Assembly: GCF_000963925.1 (NCBI RefSeq)
Contig: NZ_BAMV01000008.1
Location: 1-64,000 of the forward strand
Reading direction: 5' to 3'
From: Acetobacter cibinongensis
Lineage (GTDB): Bacteria; Pseudomonadota; Alphaproteobacteria; Acetobacterales; Acetobacteraceae
DNA: 64,000 bases
The number at the start of each line of letters is the position of its first letter. Position 1 is the stretch's first letter. Of the stretch, positions 18,347 through 27,288 are shown in pieces. The position numbers and the translations under genes are program-made. The notes below the pieces were generated by a model. That model was not told the DNA's origin and made no database searches. It saw only the letters and a program-made list of their open reading frames with translations.

Positions 18347-19447
18347 ATGCTGGTGAAAGCCCCCGCTAACCAAGCAACCCCCACGCAACAGGCCGGAGAG
18401 TACGACCTACGGCAAATCGATTGCGACCCCAATTTCTGGTACCCCGTTGCATGGTCTCATAAGGTCAGGCCGGGTAAGGCGTTTGCAGCCCGTTATGCAG
18501 GGCACCCTATAGCGCTTATTCGCCCTGAAAACGGGCCGGTTTATGCGCTGGAAGATCGGTGTGCACACCGGCAGGTGCCCCTAAGCAAAGGCCTTGTGGA
18601 AGGTGACTGCATAAAGTGCTGCTATCACGGTTGGGCGTTTGACCGTGCAGGCAAATGCGTGACGGTGCCTTACCTGAACCGGGAGGATGTTGGCCGACCA
18701 GTCCGGGCTTATCCCTGCCGTGAAAAATCAGGTCTTATCTTCATTTTCCCCGGTGATCCTGCGTTGGCGGAGAGTGTGCCCGTTCCCAAAATCGCGCAGG
18801 TCGGGAATCCAGACTACAAAACACGGCATTTCAGCCCACGGTTGAAGTGCCATTACACTTTCATGCACGAAAACCTGATGGATATGAATCATCAGTTCCT
18901 GCATCGCCGCCAGATGGGGTCCATCACCGCGCGTTTTCTGGGGCAGAGTAAGGGCGAAAATTTTCTGGAAGCCCGGTACAGCTTTGCCCGTAAAGGCGGC
19001 AATCAGCCACTGGCTGAGGCGCTGATTTTCGGCAAGCACCATGATGACGGGCGGGAGCAGCCTGTGGAGGAAGTGGTGTCCGTCCGTACCACCTATCCGT
19101 ACCAGACCTTAAAAATTCACGACAAGGATGGTGATCTGATCATGGACCTGTGGGTGGCCTATGTGCCGCTGGGGGCGGACCAGTTGGGCACCCAGACCTT
19201 CGGGCTTCTGTCAGTTAAAAAGCCAAAATGGGGCTTTTTGCTGGATCTGGCATGGCCTGCGCTGGGGCTGTTCACCCACCGCATTTTTGAAGAAGACCGT
19301 GAAATTGTGGAGCTTGAGCAAAAAGCATGGCGTGAGCTTGGGGGCGACCGCAACATAGAAGTCTTTCCCATTATGAAGTCCCTGCGTGCACTTCTGGCGC
19401 GAGAGGGTGTGCCTAACAAGGCCGCCAAGCCTGTGCATAAAAGCTGA
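18347..19447 (+). CDS. Rieske [2Fe-2S] non-heme iron oxygenase, alpha subunit
   Basis: 366 residues. The N-terminal Rieske domain has ligands C72/H74 (RCAHRQVPLSKG) and C91/H94 (CCYHGWAFD). The catalytic domain has the mononuclear iron site in ENLMDMNHQFLH (H182, H186, with D179 as the bridge to the Rieske centre). Length and layout resemble VanA-like O-demethylases and related ring or alkyl hydroxylases. No ferredoxin reductase or other catabolic gene is adjacent, so substrate and electron donor are unknown. It lies alone between the terminator at 18184 and rpsB. Confidence 0.85.
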   Translation: MLVKAPANQATPTQQAGEYDLRQIDCDPNFWYPVAWSHKVRPGKAFAARYAGHPIALIRPENGPVYALEDRCAHRQVPLSKGLVEGDCIKCCYHGWAFDRAGKCVTVPYLNREDVGRPVRAYPCREKSGLIFIFPGDPALAESVPVPKIAQVGNPDYKTRHFSPRLKCHYTFMHENLMDMNHQFLHRRQMGSITARFLGQSKGENFLEARYSFARKGGNQPLAEALIFGKHHDDGREQPVEEVVSVRTTYPYQTLKIHDKDGDLIMDLWVAYVPLGADQLGTQTFGLLSVKKPKWGFLLDLAWPALGLFTHRIFEEDREIVELEQKAWRELGGDRNIEVFPIMKSLRALLAREGVPNKAAKPVHKS

Positions 19448-19470
19448 AACCATAGTTTCACTTGCATAAA

Positions 19471-19586
19471 GCCGTAAAAACGGCCATACGGGCCTCGCTT
19501 GGCCCAGGCCGGGACGACGCACGCGAAGCCTTTACACCTCTGGTGTCCTGCAAAACAGGGCAGCGCTTCGCGGAGGATTAACCAGA
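19471..19586 (+). promoter_or_regulatory. Structured 5' leader of rpsB
   Basis: Inverted repeats fill the leader. GCCG 19471-19474/CGGC 19481-19484 competes with CGGCC 19481-19485/GGCCG 19507-19511, which encloses GGGCC 19490-19494/GGCCC 19501-19505. Then CGCGAAGC 19522-19529 pairs with GCTTCGCG 19565-19572, enclosing ACACC 19534-19538/GGTGT 19542-19546 and CCTG 19547-19550/CAGG 19556-19559: a three-way junction. The closing stem runs into a GGAGG ribosome-binding site (19572-19576). By analogy with other ribosomal protein genes it may be the S2 autoregulatory target; this is inference. Confidence 0.55.
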
Positions 19587-19643
19587 ATGGTAGGATTTAC
19601 GCCCGATGGCGATGCCCGATTTCACACTGCGCCAGCTGCTTGA
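19587..19643 (+). CDS. Possible upstream ORF overlapping the rpsB start
   Basis: 18 codons ([18 protein letters not shown]) starting 10 bases after the strong GGAGG site at 19572-19576 and ending inside rpsB in another frame. The rpsB start itself has only AGGA at 19592-19595. It could be a regulatory leader peptide or an accident; no family is recognised. Confidence 0.3.
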   Translation: MVGFTPDGDARFHTAPAA

Positions 19644-20400
19644 AGCTGGTGTTCACTTTGGTCACCACACACGCCGCTGGAACCCGCGCATGGCGCCGTA
19701 CCTGTTCGGTGTGCGTAACCAGGTTCACATTATCGACCTGCAGCAGACCGTTGGTATGCTGGACCGCGCCCTTCAGGCTATCCGTAACACGGTAGCTGGC
19801 GGTGGCCGCGTTCTGTTCGTTGGCACCAAGCGCGCTGCTGCTGACCCGATTGCTGAAGCTGCAAAACGCTGCGGCCAGTATTATGTGAACCACCGTTGGC
19901 TGGGCGGCATGCTCACCAACTGGAAAACCATTACGGGTTCCATCAAGCGTCTGCGCCAGATTGAAGAAATGCTGGACGGCGGCACGTCTGGTCTGACCAA
20001 GAAAGAAATTCTTGAGCTGACCCGCGACCGTGACAAACTGGAACGCTCACTCGGTGGGATCAAGGAAATGGGCGGTCTGCCCGACATCCTGTTCATCATC
20101 GACACCAACAAAGAAAAGCTGGCCGTTGAAGAAGCCAACAAACTGGGTATCCCGGTTGTGGCCATTCTCGACAGCAACTCTGACCCCAAGGGTGTAACCT
20201 TCCCAGTTCCGGGTAACGATGACGCCATCCGCGCTATCTCCCTGTACTGTGACCTGGTTTCTTCCTCTGTTCTCGACGGTATTTCCGCAGAACTGGGTGC
20301 ATCCGGTCAGGACTTTGGTGCGTCTGAAGAACTGCCTGTTGACCCGGCTCTGGAAATTGCAGCTTCTGCTCCTGCAGAAGAAGCTCCGGCCGCAGGCTGA
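19606..20400 (+). CDS. rpsB: 30S ribosomal protein S2
   Basis: 264 residues with the full S2 signature: [22 protein letters not shown] at the start, [15 protein letters not shown] near residue 97 and the late [16 protein letters not shown]. The C-terminal tail is Ala/Glu/Pro-rich (EEAPAAG), common in alphaproteobacteria. An in-frame ATG at 19612 is an alternative start. Codon use is strongly biased, as expected for a highly expressed gene. Paired with tsf as in most bacteria. Confidence 0.98.
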   Translation: MAMPDFTLRQLLEAGVHFGHHTRRWNPRMAPYLFGVRNQVHIIDLQQTVGMLDRALQAIRNTVAGGGRVLFVGTKRAAADPIAEAAKRCGQYYVNHRWLGGMLTNWKTITGSIKRLRQIEEMLDGGTSGLTKKEILELTRDRDKLERSLGGIKEMGGLPDILFIIDTNKEKLAVEEANKLGIPVVAILDSNSDPKGVTFPVPGNDDAIRAISLYCDLVSSSVLDGISAELGASGQDFGASEELPVDPALEIAASAPAEEAPAAG

Positions 20401-20452
20401 TACTGACTGGGGCAGGTGGGTATCATGCTCGCCTGCTTTCAGCTGAGATATG

Positions 20453-20510
20453 TGCCTGCGCGCAGGCATGATTACGGTGCGCGCCCCCTCAGGGCGCGTT
20501 CTGGTTTTTA
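20453..20510 (+). terminator. Two hairpins between rpsB and tsf, possible attenuator
   Basis: A perfect palindrome TGCCTGCGCGCAGGCA at 20453-20468 is followed by CGCGCCC 20480-20486/GGGCGCG 20492-20498 and then TTCTGGTTTTTA. The second hairpin with its T-rich tail resembles a leaky intrinsic terminator just before the tsf ribosome-binding site (AAGGAG at 20510-20515). Confidence 0.55.
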
Positions 20511-20523
20511 AGGAGTGACAGAC

Positions 20524-21429
20524 ATGGCGGCCATTACCGCTGCATTGGTTAAGGAACTGCGCGAAAAAACTGGCGCAGGCATGATGGACTGCAAAAAAGC
20601 CCTCAACGAAGCCAACGGCGAAATTGAAGGTGCCATTGACTGGCTGCGCACCAAGGGTCTGGCTGCTGCTGCCAAAAAATCCGGCCGTACGGCTGCTGAA
20701 GGTCTGGTAGGCGTTGCGTCTGAAGACAAAAAAGCAGCTATGGTTGAAGTCAACGCTGAAACCGACTTCGTTGCCCGTAACGAAGCGTTCCAGAACTTCG
20801 TTGAAGCCGTTGCTCAGGTTGCGCTCAAGGTTGGTGAAGACCTTGAAGCCATTAAAGCTGCAACACTGGCCAGCGGCCGCACGGTTGCTGACGAACTGAC
20901 ACACCTGATTGCTACCATCGGTGAAAACATGTCCCTGCGTCGCGCACGGGTGTTCACTGTACCGTCTGGCGTTGTGGCAACTTACGTGCACGGCGCACTG
21001 CGTCCGGGCCTTGGTAAAATTGGCGTTCTGGCTGCTATTGAAGCACCGTCTGCCAATGAAGCTATCGAGCAGCTGGGCCGTCAGGTTGGTATGCATGTTG
21101 CTGCAACCCGTCCGTCCTCTCTCGATGTTTCCAGCCTGAATCAGGAAGAAGTTGAGCGTGAACGCGCTGTTCTGATTGAACAGGCTCGTGACTCCGGCAA
21201 GCCTGAAGCGATCATTGAAAAAATGATCGAAGGCCGTATCCGCAAGTTCTATGAAGAAGTTGTTCTTCTGGAGCAGGTCTGGGTGCATGACGGTGAAAAC
21301 CGTGTTAAAACCGTTCTGGAAAAAGCTGGCGTCAAGCTGGTTGGTTTCGACCGCTTCCAGCTTGGTGAAGGCATTGAAAAAGAAGCTGACGACTTTGCTG
21401 CTGAAGTTGCAAAAGTGTCCGGCGTCTGA
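20524..21429 (+). CDS. tsf: Elongation factor Ts
   Basis: Nucleotide exchange factor for EF-Tu. 301 residues from the ATG at 20524, chosen over a GTG at 20515 because AAGGAG sits 8-9 bases upstream. N-terminal UBA-like domain with [19 protein letters not shown]; the EF-Tu contact [10 protein letters not shown] lies near residue 82. Strong codon bias. recO follows after 23 bp. Confidence 0.98.
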   Translation: MAAITAALVKELREKTGAGMMDCKKALNEANGEIEGAIDWLRTKGLAAAAKKSGRTAAEGLVGVASEDKKAAMVEVNAETDFVARNEAFQNFVEAVAQVALKVGEDLEAIKAATLASGRTVADELTHLIATIGENMSLRRARVFTVPSGVVATYVHGALRPGLGKIGVLAAIEAPSANEAIEQLGRQVGMHVAATRPSSLDVSSLNQEEVERERAVLIEQARDSGKPEAIIEKMIEGRIRKFYEEVVLLEQVWVHDGENRVKTVLEKAGVKLVGFDRFQLGEGIEKEADDFAAEVAKVSGV

Positions 21430-21452
21430 TTTTTCAGGCTGATCGCTGACTA

Positions 21453-22259
21453 ATGGACAAGGGCGGGACATCCCAAGACTGGGAGGCTCCCGCCCTTGTG
21501 CTTTCTACCTTCCCGTTAGGGGAGACAAATGCCCGCGTGCATGTGCTGACAGAAGAGCACGGACTGTTGCACGGGGTTGCATACGGTGCCCGTTCCCGCG
21601 CAGGGAGTGCCCTGTGGCAACCGGGCAATGTCGTTAAAGTCCGTTTCCAAATTCGGTCTGCCGGAGCCATGCCGCGCCTGTCTGGTGAGCTGCTCTACGG
21701 GTCCAGCTTTCGCTTGCTTGACACTCCCCTTGCTCTTTCCATGTTGCAATCCGTTTGCGTGCTGGCGGATACGGCTTTGCCGGAAGGTGAGCCATGCCCG
21801 GCACTATTTGCCAAAACGCTCAAGCTTCTGACTTTTCTGGGTATTGATCCGCCATTATCCGAACGTGAAGGTCTGCCACAGGTCGTCCGATGGGAGATGG
21901 CGCTTCTGGCAGACCTCGGCTTCGGGCTGAACATGTCTTGTTGCGCCGTAACGGGGGCCACAACCGGGCTACGCTATATCTCTCCGCGTACAGGTCGCGC
22001 GGTTACAGATGAAGGTGCCGGGGAGTGGAAAGACCGCCTTCTCCCGCTGCCCGCTTTTCTGCTGAGTGATCAGGATGTCGGCACCATGGCGGACTGGCTG
22101 GCGGGCTTACAGCTTACCAGATATTTTCTGGTGCGGGATGCCTACGGGCAGCGCCATGCCCCACTTCCTGCTGCGCGGGAGCGGCTGGAGGCCCGGGTTA
22201 TGCGGGTAATAGAGGGGGGAGCAGCAGACCGACCCGGCTCCCGTGAGTGCCTCGCCTGA
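21453..22259 (+). CDS. recO: DNA repair protein RecO
   Basis: RecF-pathway mediator that loads RecA and anneals strands. 268 residues: N-terminal OB fold (EAPALVLSTFPLGETNARVHVLTEEHGLLHGVAYGAR), then a helical domain with FAKTLKLLTFLGIDPP and LLADLGFGLNMSCCAVTG. It lacks the four-Cys zinc motif seen in some RecO proteins, showing only the Cys pair in SCCAV. Downstream of tsf, convergent with the hydrolase gene. Confidence 0.92.
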   Translation: MDKGGTSQDWEAPALVLSTFPLGETNARVHVLTEEHGLLHGVAYGARSRAGSALWQPGNVVKVRFQIRSAGAMPRLSGELLYGSSFRLLDTPLALSMLQSVCVLADTALPEGEPCPALFAKTLKLLTFLGIDPPLSEREGLPQVVRWEMALLADLGFGLNMSCCAVTGATTGLRYISPRTGRAVTDEGAGEWKDRLLPLPAFLLSDQDVGTMADWLAGLQLTRYFLVRDAYGQRHAPLPAARERLEARVMRVIEGGAADRPGSRECLA

Positions 22260-22269
22260 AAGCTGAGTT

Positions 22270-23229
22270 CTAGACCGGGACAAGATGCTGTTTATGTAGC
22301 CATTTTTCGGCCAAAAGCGACCATGCCGTGCCTTTGTAAGGCTCGTTCAGGCTAAAGCCGTGCCCGCCTGTTTCCAGAAGATAGCGCGTAACAGGCACAT
22401 GGTGCTGCACACAGGCCTGCTGTAAAATTTCGGTCTGGGGGGCTTTGGCAATGCGGTCGTCTGCCGCATGGACCAGGAAAAACGGTGGGCTTTTGTCTGT
22501 AACATAGGTTTGCACGGACCATGCTTCCGCCTCAGCTTCCGTAGGGTGAGCGCCCACCATGCTGCGCCGTGTCTGGGTTGTGTCATACGGGGGGCAAAGT
22601 GTTACCACAGGGTAGGCCAGCATGGCGTAGCGGACCGTAAGTGGCAGGTGGTCAACCTCATCAACCGGTGTGTAGGTTTGCCATGTAGGGCGTGTGGCGC
22701 ACATGCCCATCAGGTGTCCCCCGGCAGAAAACCCCAGTAAGCCAAGTTGGTCAGGGTTTATGCCGTACTGGTGAGCGTTGGATTTTATCAGCCTGATAGC
22801 GCGTTGTGCATCCTGAAAAGGGGCAAGCCGTCCAGCATGCCACCCCTCGTCTGGCAAGCGATAGGTCAGCACAAACACGGTGATACCGAGCGCGGTAAGC
22901 CACGCTGTGGCGGGCACGGCCTCATGCCGCATGACAATCTGCCGGTAGCCGCCCCCTGCCGCAAGCAGAATGGCGCTGCCATTGGGCTTCTCGGGCCGAT
23001 ACACTTGCAGCACGGGTGTTGAGATATGGGAGATGGACCCGTGAGATGTCACATACAATGCCTGGTCCGCCGGGCCACCTCCGCCGGGCGGCACGTTTGG
23101 CCAAAGCTTGAGTGTTAAGGGGGCGTCCGCCACATCTGGTTGAGGAAGAGAGGACGCGTAACCCGTAGAAGCAAGCACTGCGGAGCAGGATGCTGTAGCC
23201 AGAAAAGTACGGCGGGTGCACAGAGGCAT
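22270..23229 (-). CDS. Exported alpha/beta hydrolase (BD-FAE/acetyl-esterase-like)
   Basis: 319 residues from the ATG at 23229, which places a Tat-like TRRTFLATASCSAVLA signal at the N-terminus; the frame stays open to 23307. The alpha/beta hydrolase fold shows an AGGGY oxyanion segment near residue 101, nucleophile Ser168 in GFSAGGH, acid Asp in VHAADDRIA and His in ETGGHGFS. Related enzymes deacetylate xylan or other esters; substrate unknown. Likely periplasmic. Confidence 0.85.
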   Translation of the reverse strand: MPLCTRRTFLATASCSAVLASTGYASSLPQPDVADAPLTLKLWPNVPPGGGGPADQALYVTSHGSISHISTPVLQVYRPEKPNGSAILLAAGGGYRQIVMRHEAVPATAWLTALGITVFVLTYRLPDEGWHAGRLAPFQDAQRAIRLIKSNAHQYGINPDQLGLLGFSAGGHLMGMCATRPTWQTYTPVDEVDHLPLTVRYAMLAYPVVTLCPPYDTTQTRRSMVGAHPTEAEAEAWSVQTYVTDKSPPFFLVHAADDRIAKAPQTEILQQACVQHHVPVTRYLLETGGHGFSLNEPYKGTAWSLLAEKWLHKQHLVPV

Positions 23230-23395
23230 GGCTATTCCTGAAACGAGAAACAACATCCAGCCTAGCAGGCTTTGAAGCGTGAAACAGGAGTTATCATCAC
23301 GCTGCAAGTCCCCCCATTATCACGTTGTCGAGGTGAGGTTATGGGGTGTGACCGAAAGGGGGCGTTAAGACGGGTTGTTGAAAGCTGGTATAAGC

Positions 23396-23701
23396 TCAGT
23401 TGCCGGTTTCAACTTGCGTCCAGCCGTTACGGTACATGCAGTCCTTGACCAGAATACGGCGCTGGCTTGCGTTCGTATCACTGGAGGAATAGCTTGTATT
23501 CTTCGTGTTATATTTCTTGCTGAACGATGTGTATTTCCCGGTAATTTCGGTATTGGGCGGCAAATCTCTCAGCGCCTGCGCCTTGCATTGGGTCTCGGCT
23601 ATATCTTCCTGGTGTAAGTCAGCGCCAGGTTTGACCCACTGATAGCTGGTGCAGCCCGTCAGACTGAGGGATGCCAATAGTAATACAAAAATATGTTTCA
23701 T
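23396..23701 (-). CDS. Small lipoprotein
   Basis: 101 residues from the ATG at 23701. Signal peptide KHIFVLLLASLSLTGC ends in a clear lipobox (LTGC, Cys17). The mature part opens TSYQWVKPGADLHQED, a pattern seen in small outer-membrane lipoproteins, and has a Ser/Thr/Asn/Lys-rich middle and two more Cys that could form a disulfide. Function unknown. Confidence 0.75.
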   Translation of the reverse strand: MKHIFVLLLASLSLTGCTSYQWVKPGADLHQEDIAETQCKAQALRDLPPNTEITGKYTSFSKKYNTKNTSYSSSDTNASQRRILVKDCMYRNGWTQVETGN

Positions 23702-23938
23702 GGTGCTCAATCTACAATCGGGTAACGGTTTACTGCCCATATTCCGGTAATTCGGGCGGACGCAAGAGCATAGCAGACGTCGTGTCAAAAATGCAGAGCT
23801 TGGCAAGCTTGAAAGAGCACATGGTCTTGCATGTGCCAGATGTTTGTTCAGGCGCGGGCGTTGGGGCTAGAACAAAACGACATCAAACGCTATGTGTGAC
23901 CGTTGGGCATTAAGAGACACACGGTCCGGGAGCAGGAA
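23702..23938. promoter_or_regulatory. Divergent region between lipoprotein gene and parC
   Basis: 237 bp holding the promoters of both genes; no RNA gene or strong inverted repeat is seen. A GGGAG site about 7 bases before 23939 serves parC. Confidence 0.35.
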
Positions 23939-26149
23939 ATGAGCGACACCCTTGAAGGCCACGTAGAAGAGACCAAGCTGGCGGATGCGCTCAGCGAGCG
24001 GTATCTGGCTTATGCGTTATCTACCATCATGTCTCGCTCCCTGCCGGACGTGCGGGACGGGCTTAAGCCCGTGCACCGCAGGCTTGTTTATGCCATGCAC
24101 CAACTCAAGCTGGACCCGACCTCAGGTTTCAAAAAATGCGCCCGTGTGGTGGGTGACGTTATTGGTAAGTTCCATCCCCACGGTGATGCCTCGGTTTATG
24201 AAGCGCTGGTGCGTCTGGCGCAGGACTTTGCAGCCCGTTATCCGCTTGTGGAAGGGCAGGGTAACTTTGGCTCTATTGATGGCGATAACGCCGCCGCAAT
24301 GCGTTATACCGAAGCCCGCCTGACCGAAGTTGCCCGCGCCCTGCTGGACGGCATTGAAGATGATGCTGTTGACTTCCGCCCCACTTACGATGGGGAGGAG
24401 CAGGAACCTGTTGTTTTGCCTGCCGCGTTCCCCAATCTGCTAGCCAATGGTGCAGCGGGTATTGCCGTGGGTATGGCCACCAGCATCCCGCCTCATAACG
24501 CGGCTGAGGTGTGTGCAGCCGCAGCTTTGCTGGTGCGTAAGCCCCAGAGCACAACGGCAGACCTGCTAGCACTTATGCCGGGGCCGGATTTCCCGACCGG
24601 TGGCCTGATTGTTGAGGATGAAGACGCCATTCTGCGGGCTTATGAAACAGGCCGCGGTGGTTTTCGGATGCGTGCCCGCTGGCAGGTTGAGCAGGGCCGG
24701 TTTGGAACCTGGCAGATTGTGGTTACGGAAATTCCGTACCAGGTGCAGAAGTCCCGCCTGATTGAACAAGTGGCAGATCTGCTTGAACTGAAAAAACTTC
24801 CCCTGCTTGGTGATATCCGTGATGAAAGTACGGACGAAATTCGTCTGGTGCTTGAACCCAAGACCCGCGGTATTGAACCAGAAGTGTTGATGGAAACACT
24901 CTACCGCGCCACCCAGCTTGAAAGCCGTTTTGGCTTGAATATGAACGTGCTTGGGCCAAACCGGACACCCGGCGTCATGGGCTTGAAAGCCGTGTTGCAG
25001 GCGTGGCTGGACCATAGGCACGAAGTGCTGGAACGCCGTAGCCGCCACAGGCTGGATGCGGTGGAACGCCGCCTTGAAATTCTGGCAGGCTTTCTGGCGG
25101 TCTATCTTAATCTGGATGAAGTCATCCGCATCATCCGGGAAGAGGATGATGCCAAAGCCAGCCTGATGCAGACCTTTACCCTCTCCGACCTTCAGGCTGA
25201 GTCCGTACTGAACATGCGCCTGCGGAGCCTGCGCCGGTTGGAAGAGCTGGAAATTCGGAAAGAGCACGACAAACTCTCCGCTGAGCGTGACGAGCTTTTG
25301 AAATTGCTGGCAGACCCTAAACTGCGCTGGAACCGCATCGGCCGGGAACTGGATGGCATGGTCAAACAGTTTGGAGCAGGCAAGCTGGGGCAGCGCCGCA
25401 GCACCTTACAGTCTGCGCCCGAACCGGTTGATATTTCCGTTATTGAAACAGTTGAGCGTGAACCCATTACCGTTATCCTCTCCCAGAATGGTTGGGTCAG
25501 GGCGGTCAAGGGCCATAGCGTTGACCTTGAAAACCAGAAGTTCAAGGAAGGGGATGGCCTGAAACTGGCGATCCCGTGCCAGACAACCGACAAACTCTGC
25601 TTTTTTGGCACAGATGGCCGCGCCTTTACCCTGAAAGCCGGAGACCTGCCGCGTGGGCGGGGTGATGGCCAGCCGGTTCGGCTGCTGTTTGATTTGTCGA
25701 ACGATGAAGATCTGGTCGCCGTTTTTGCCATCAAGGAAGGGGCCAAGCGCCTTATTGCATCCAGCGCTGGACGCGGCATGTTGGTAGAAGAAGAGGCCAT
25801 GGTGGCGGAAAAGCGGTCAGGCCGTCAGGTGCTGAACCTCAAGGAAGGTGAGTTCGCCCGCGTCTGTAGTCCTGCGGAGGGCGATCAGGTGGCCGTGGTG
25901 GGCGATAACCGTCGTTTCCTGATTTTCCCTCTGGACCAGTTGCCGGTTATGACCCGCGGTCTGGGCGTGGCCTTGCAAAAATATGTAGGGGGAGACGGCC
26001 TGCGTATGGCCGTTGTGTTCTCGGCGCAGGAAGGATTGTTGTGGCCGGGGGCGGTACGCGTGCGCCAGTTTGCAGACCTGCAGGACTGGGTCGGGCGGCG
26101 GGCCTCCATGGGGCGTTCGGCTCCACCGTGGGCAACCAAGAAAGCCTGA
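23939..26149 (+). CDS. parC: DNA topoisomerase IV subunit A
   Basis: Decatenates chromosomes with ParE (not in window). 736 residues from the ATG at 23939. N-terminal breakage-reunion domain with catalytic Tyr123 ([11 protein letters not shown]) and the quinolone-binding region [14 protein letters not shown], in which Ala84 stands where E. coli ParC has Ser80, while Glu88 (Glu84) is kept. A coiled-coil follows, then a short C-terminal beta-propeller ([17 protein letters not shown]). Assigned to ParC rather than GyrA by its shorter C-terminal domain and lack of a GyrA box. Confidence 0.92.
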   Translation: MSDTLEGHVEETKLADALSERYLAYALSTIMSRSLPDVRDGLKPVHRRLVYAMHQLKLDPTSGFKKCARVVGDVIGKFHPHGDASVYEALVRLAQDFAARYPLVEGQGNFGSIDGDNAAAMRYTEARLTEVARALLDGIEDDAVDFRPTYDGEEQEPVVLPAAFPNLLANGAAGIAVGMATSIPPHNAAEVCAAAALLVRKPQSTTADLLALMPGPDFPTGGLIVEDEDAILRAYETGRGGFRMRARWQVEQGRFGTWQIVVTEIPYQVQKSRLIEQVADLLELKKLPLLGDIRDESTDEIRLVLEPKTRGIEPEVLMETLYRATQLESRFGLNMNVLGPNRTPGVMGLKAVLQAWLDHRHEVLERRSRHRLDAVERRLEILAGFLAVYLNLDEVIRIIREEDDAKASLMQTFTLSDLQAESVLNMRLRSLRRLEELEIRKEHDKLSAERDELLKLLADPKLRWNRIGRELDGMVKQFGAGKLGQRRSTLQSAPEPVDISVIETVEREPITVILSQNGWVRAVKGHSVDLENQKFKEGDGLKLAIPCQTTDKLCFFGTDGRAFTLKAGDLPRGRGDGQPVRLLFDLSNDEDLVAVFAIKEGAKRLIASSAGRGMLVEEEAMVAEKRSGRQVLNLKEGEFARVCSPAEGDQVAVVGDNRRFLIFPLDQLPVMTRGLGVALQKYVGGDGLRMAVVFSAQEGLLWPGAVRVRQFADLQDWVGRRASMGRSAPPWATKKA

Positions 26150-26156
26150 TTTTTAT

Positions 26157-26191
26157 CAAGAGGCATTGGGCGGCAGCGCCCGTGCCTCTTG
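26157..26191 (+). terminator. Strong hairpin after parC
   Basis: CAAGAGGCA 26157-26165 pairs with TGCCTCTTG 26183-26191 around an inner GGGCG/CGCCC stem (26168-26172/26177-26181). There is no T-tract afterwards, so it may stabilise the 3' end or act with a factor rather than be a classical terminator. Confidence 0.55.
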
Positions 26192-26278
26192 TGGTATTCG
26201 GGAAAAGTCACCCGTCACGGTGTATTTTTAGAGCCGGCACTGCTTACAGAGCTTGGCTTGCCCTGTAAGAGGGGCGTT

Positions 26279-26701
26279 ATGGCAATTTCAATTCTCCCGA
26301 CCATTTCTCTGGCAGAGTCCGAGCTTGAGGTGACGTATATTCTGGCCTCCGGTCCGGGCGGGCAGAACGTCAATAAAGTGGCAACAGCGGCACAGTTGCG
26401 GTTTGACGTTGTGCGCTCACCGTCTCTTCCGGAGCGGGTAAGGGCGCGTTTACTGCAAATTGCGGGCAGCCGTCTGACGCGTGACGGGGTGATTGTCATT
26501 ACTGCGCGGCGTTTCAGAACCCAGATCCGCAATCGTGAGGACGCGATAGAACGACTGGCGGACCTGATACGGGAGGCAGCCCACAGGCCCGCTTTCCGTG
26601 TGGCAACCAGACCGGGCCGGGCGGCCAAACAACGCCGGTTGGATGGCAAAGCCCACCGGGCCGGTATAAAGCGGAACCGCTCCGTGCGTCACGATGACTG
26701 A
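26279..26701 (+). CDS. arfB: Ribosome rescue peptidyl-tRNA hydrolase ArfB
   Basis: Frees ribosomes stalled without a stop codon. 140 residues from the ATG at 26279 (AGAGGGG site upstream). The GGQ motif lies at residues 27-29 (ASGPGGQNVNKV), and the C-terminal tail is basic (KQRRLDGKAHRAGIKRNR), as needed to enter the empty mRNA channel. The codon-recognition domains of RF1/RF2 are absent. Confidence 0.93.
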   Translation: MAISILPTISLAESELEVTYILASGPGGQNVNKVATAAQLRFDVVRSPSLPERVRARLLQIAGSRLTRDGVIVITARRFRTQIRNREDAIERLADLIREAAHRPAFRVATRPGRAAKQRRLDGKAHRAGIKRNRSVRHDD

Positions 26702-26722
26702 GGGGCTGGCGGGTTAAAGGCG

Positions 26723-27232
26723 TTAAGGTGCCTTGTTGCTATCTGCCTGTGCCGGAGGGGGCTGAGGCACGAGTTGGCGTGATGTCGCCTCCTGCTCCTT
26801 AGCGTGCCGGGCGTCTGCTATTTTTTTAAGAACATGGCTTTTCGCCTTGAAAAGAGCGGCTATCAAAATGCGGTCTGCGCCGGTTTTGCGCACAACCAGC
26901 CTAATATGCGGTGGGAGCAGATCCACCACCTTGTCTGCCAGTTTGCCAATAATGAGTTCGTCGGTCAGCAAGCCTAACAAAGGTGAGGTTGCAATGGCTG
27001 TGATGGCCTTTTCAATATATGGCCAGTATTTCTCAAGAATTTTGGCTTCTTTTACTGAGAGGGCTTTATTTTTTAGAAACTGATAGGCCTGTTTATAATC
27101 TGTGTTGGTATAATAGGTCTTGACCACATCCTTTGTTGTGCGGGCTTTATCCGACACAAAAGAAGCGCCCTTTACAATCAGGTTTTTGGCTTTGTCTTTT
27201 TTTGAGGGCAGAAACAACTGTTTATCAGGCAT
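26723..27232 (-). CDS. Hypothetical protein, Lys-rich and relatively AT-rich
   Basis: 169 residues, no family recognised. The first half is Lys/Thr/Tyr-rich and helical (KNLIVKGASFVSDKARTTKD). A hydrophobic patch lies near residues 80-110 (ITAIATSPLLGLLTDELIIG), followed by a DLLPPHIRLVVRKTGADRILI segment and a polar Pro/Gln tail. The DNA is visibly richer in A/T than its neighbours and uses many AAA and TTT codons, which may mean a different origin. Convergent with arfB. Confidence 0.7.
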   Translation of the reverse strand: MPDKQLFLPSKKDKAKNLIVKGASFVSDKARTTKDVVKTYYTNTDYKQAYQFLKNKALSVKEAKILEKYWPYIEKAITAIATSPLLGLLTDELIIGKLADKVVDLLPPHIRLVVRKTGADRILIAALFKAKSHVLKKIADARHAKEQEATSRQLVPQPPPAQADSNKAP

Positions 27233-27288
27233 GGACTAAAGACTTTCAAAACACGCAGGTTGGTTTGAGAGGCATCCTGCGTTGCAGA

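Noticed and set aside
20047-21471. 474-codon open frame on the minus strand across rpsB-tsf
   Set aside because: It is an antisense shadow created by the strong codon bias of rpsB and tsf; it crosses an intergenic region and matches no family.
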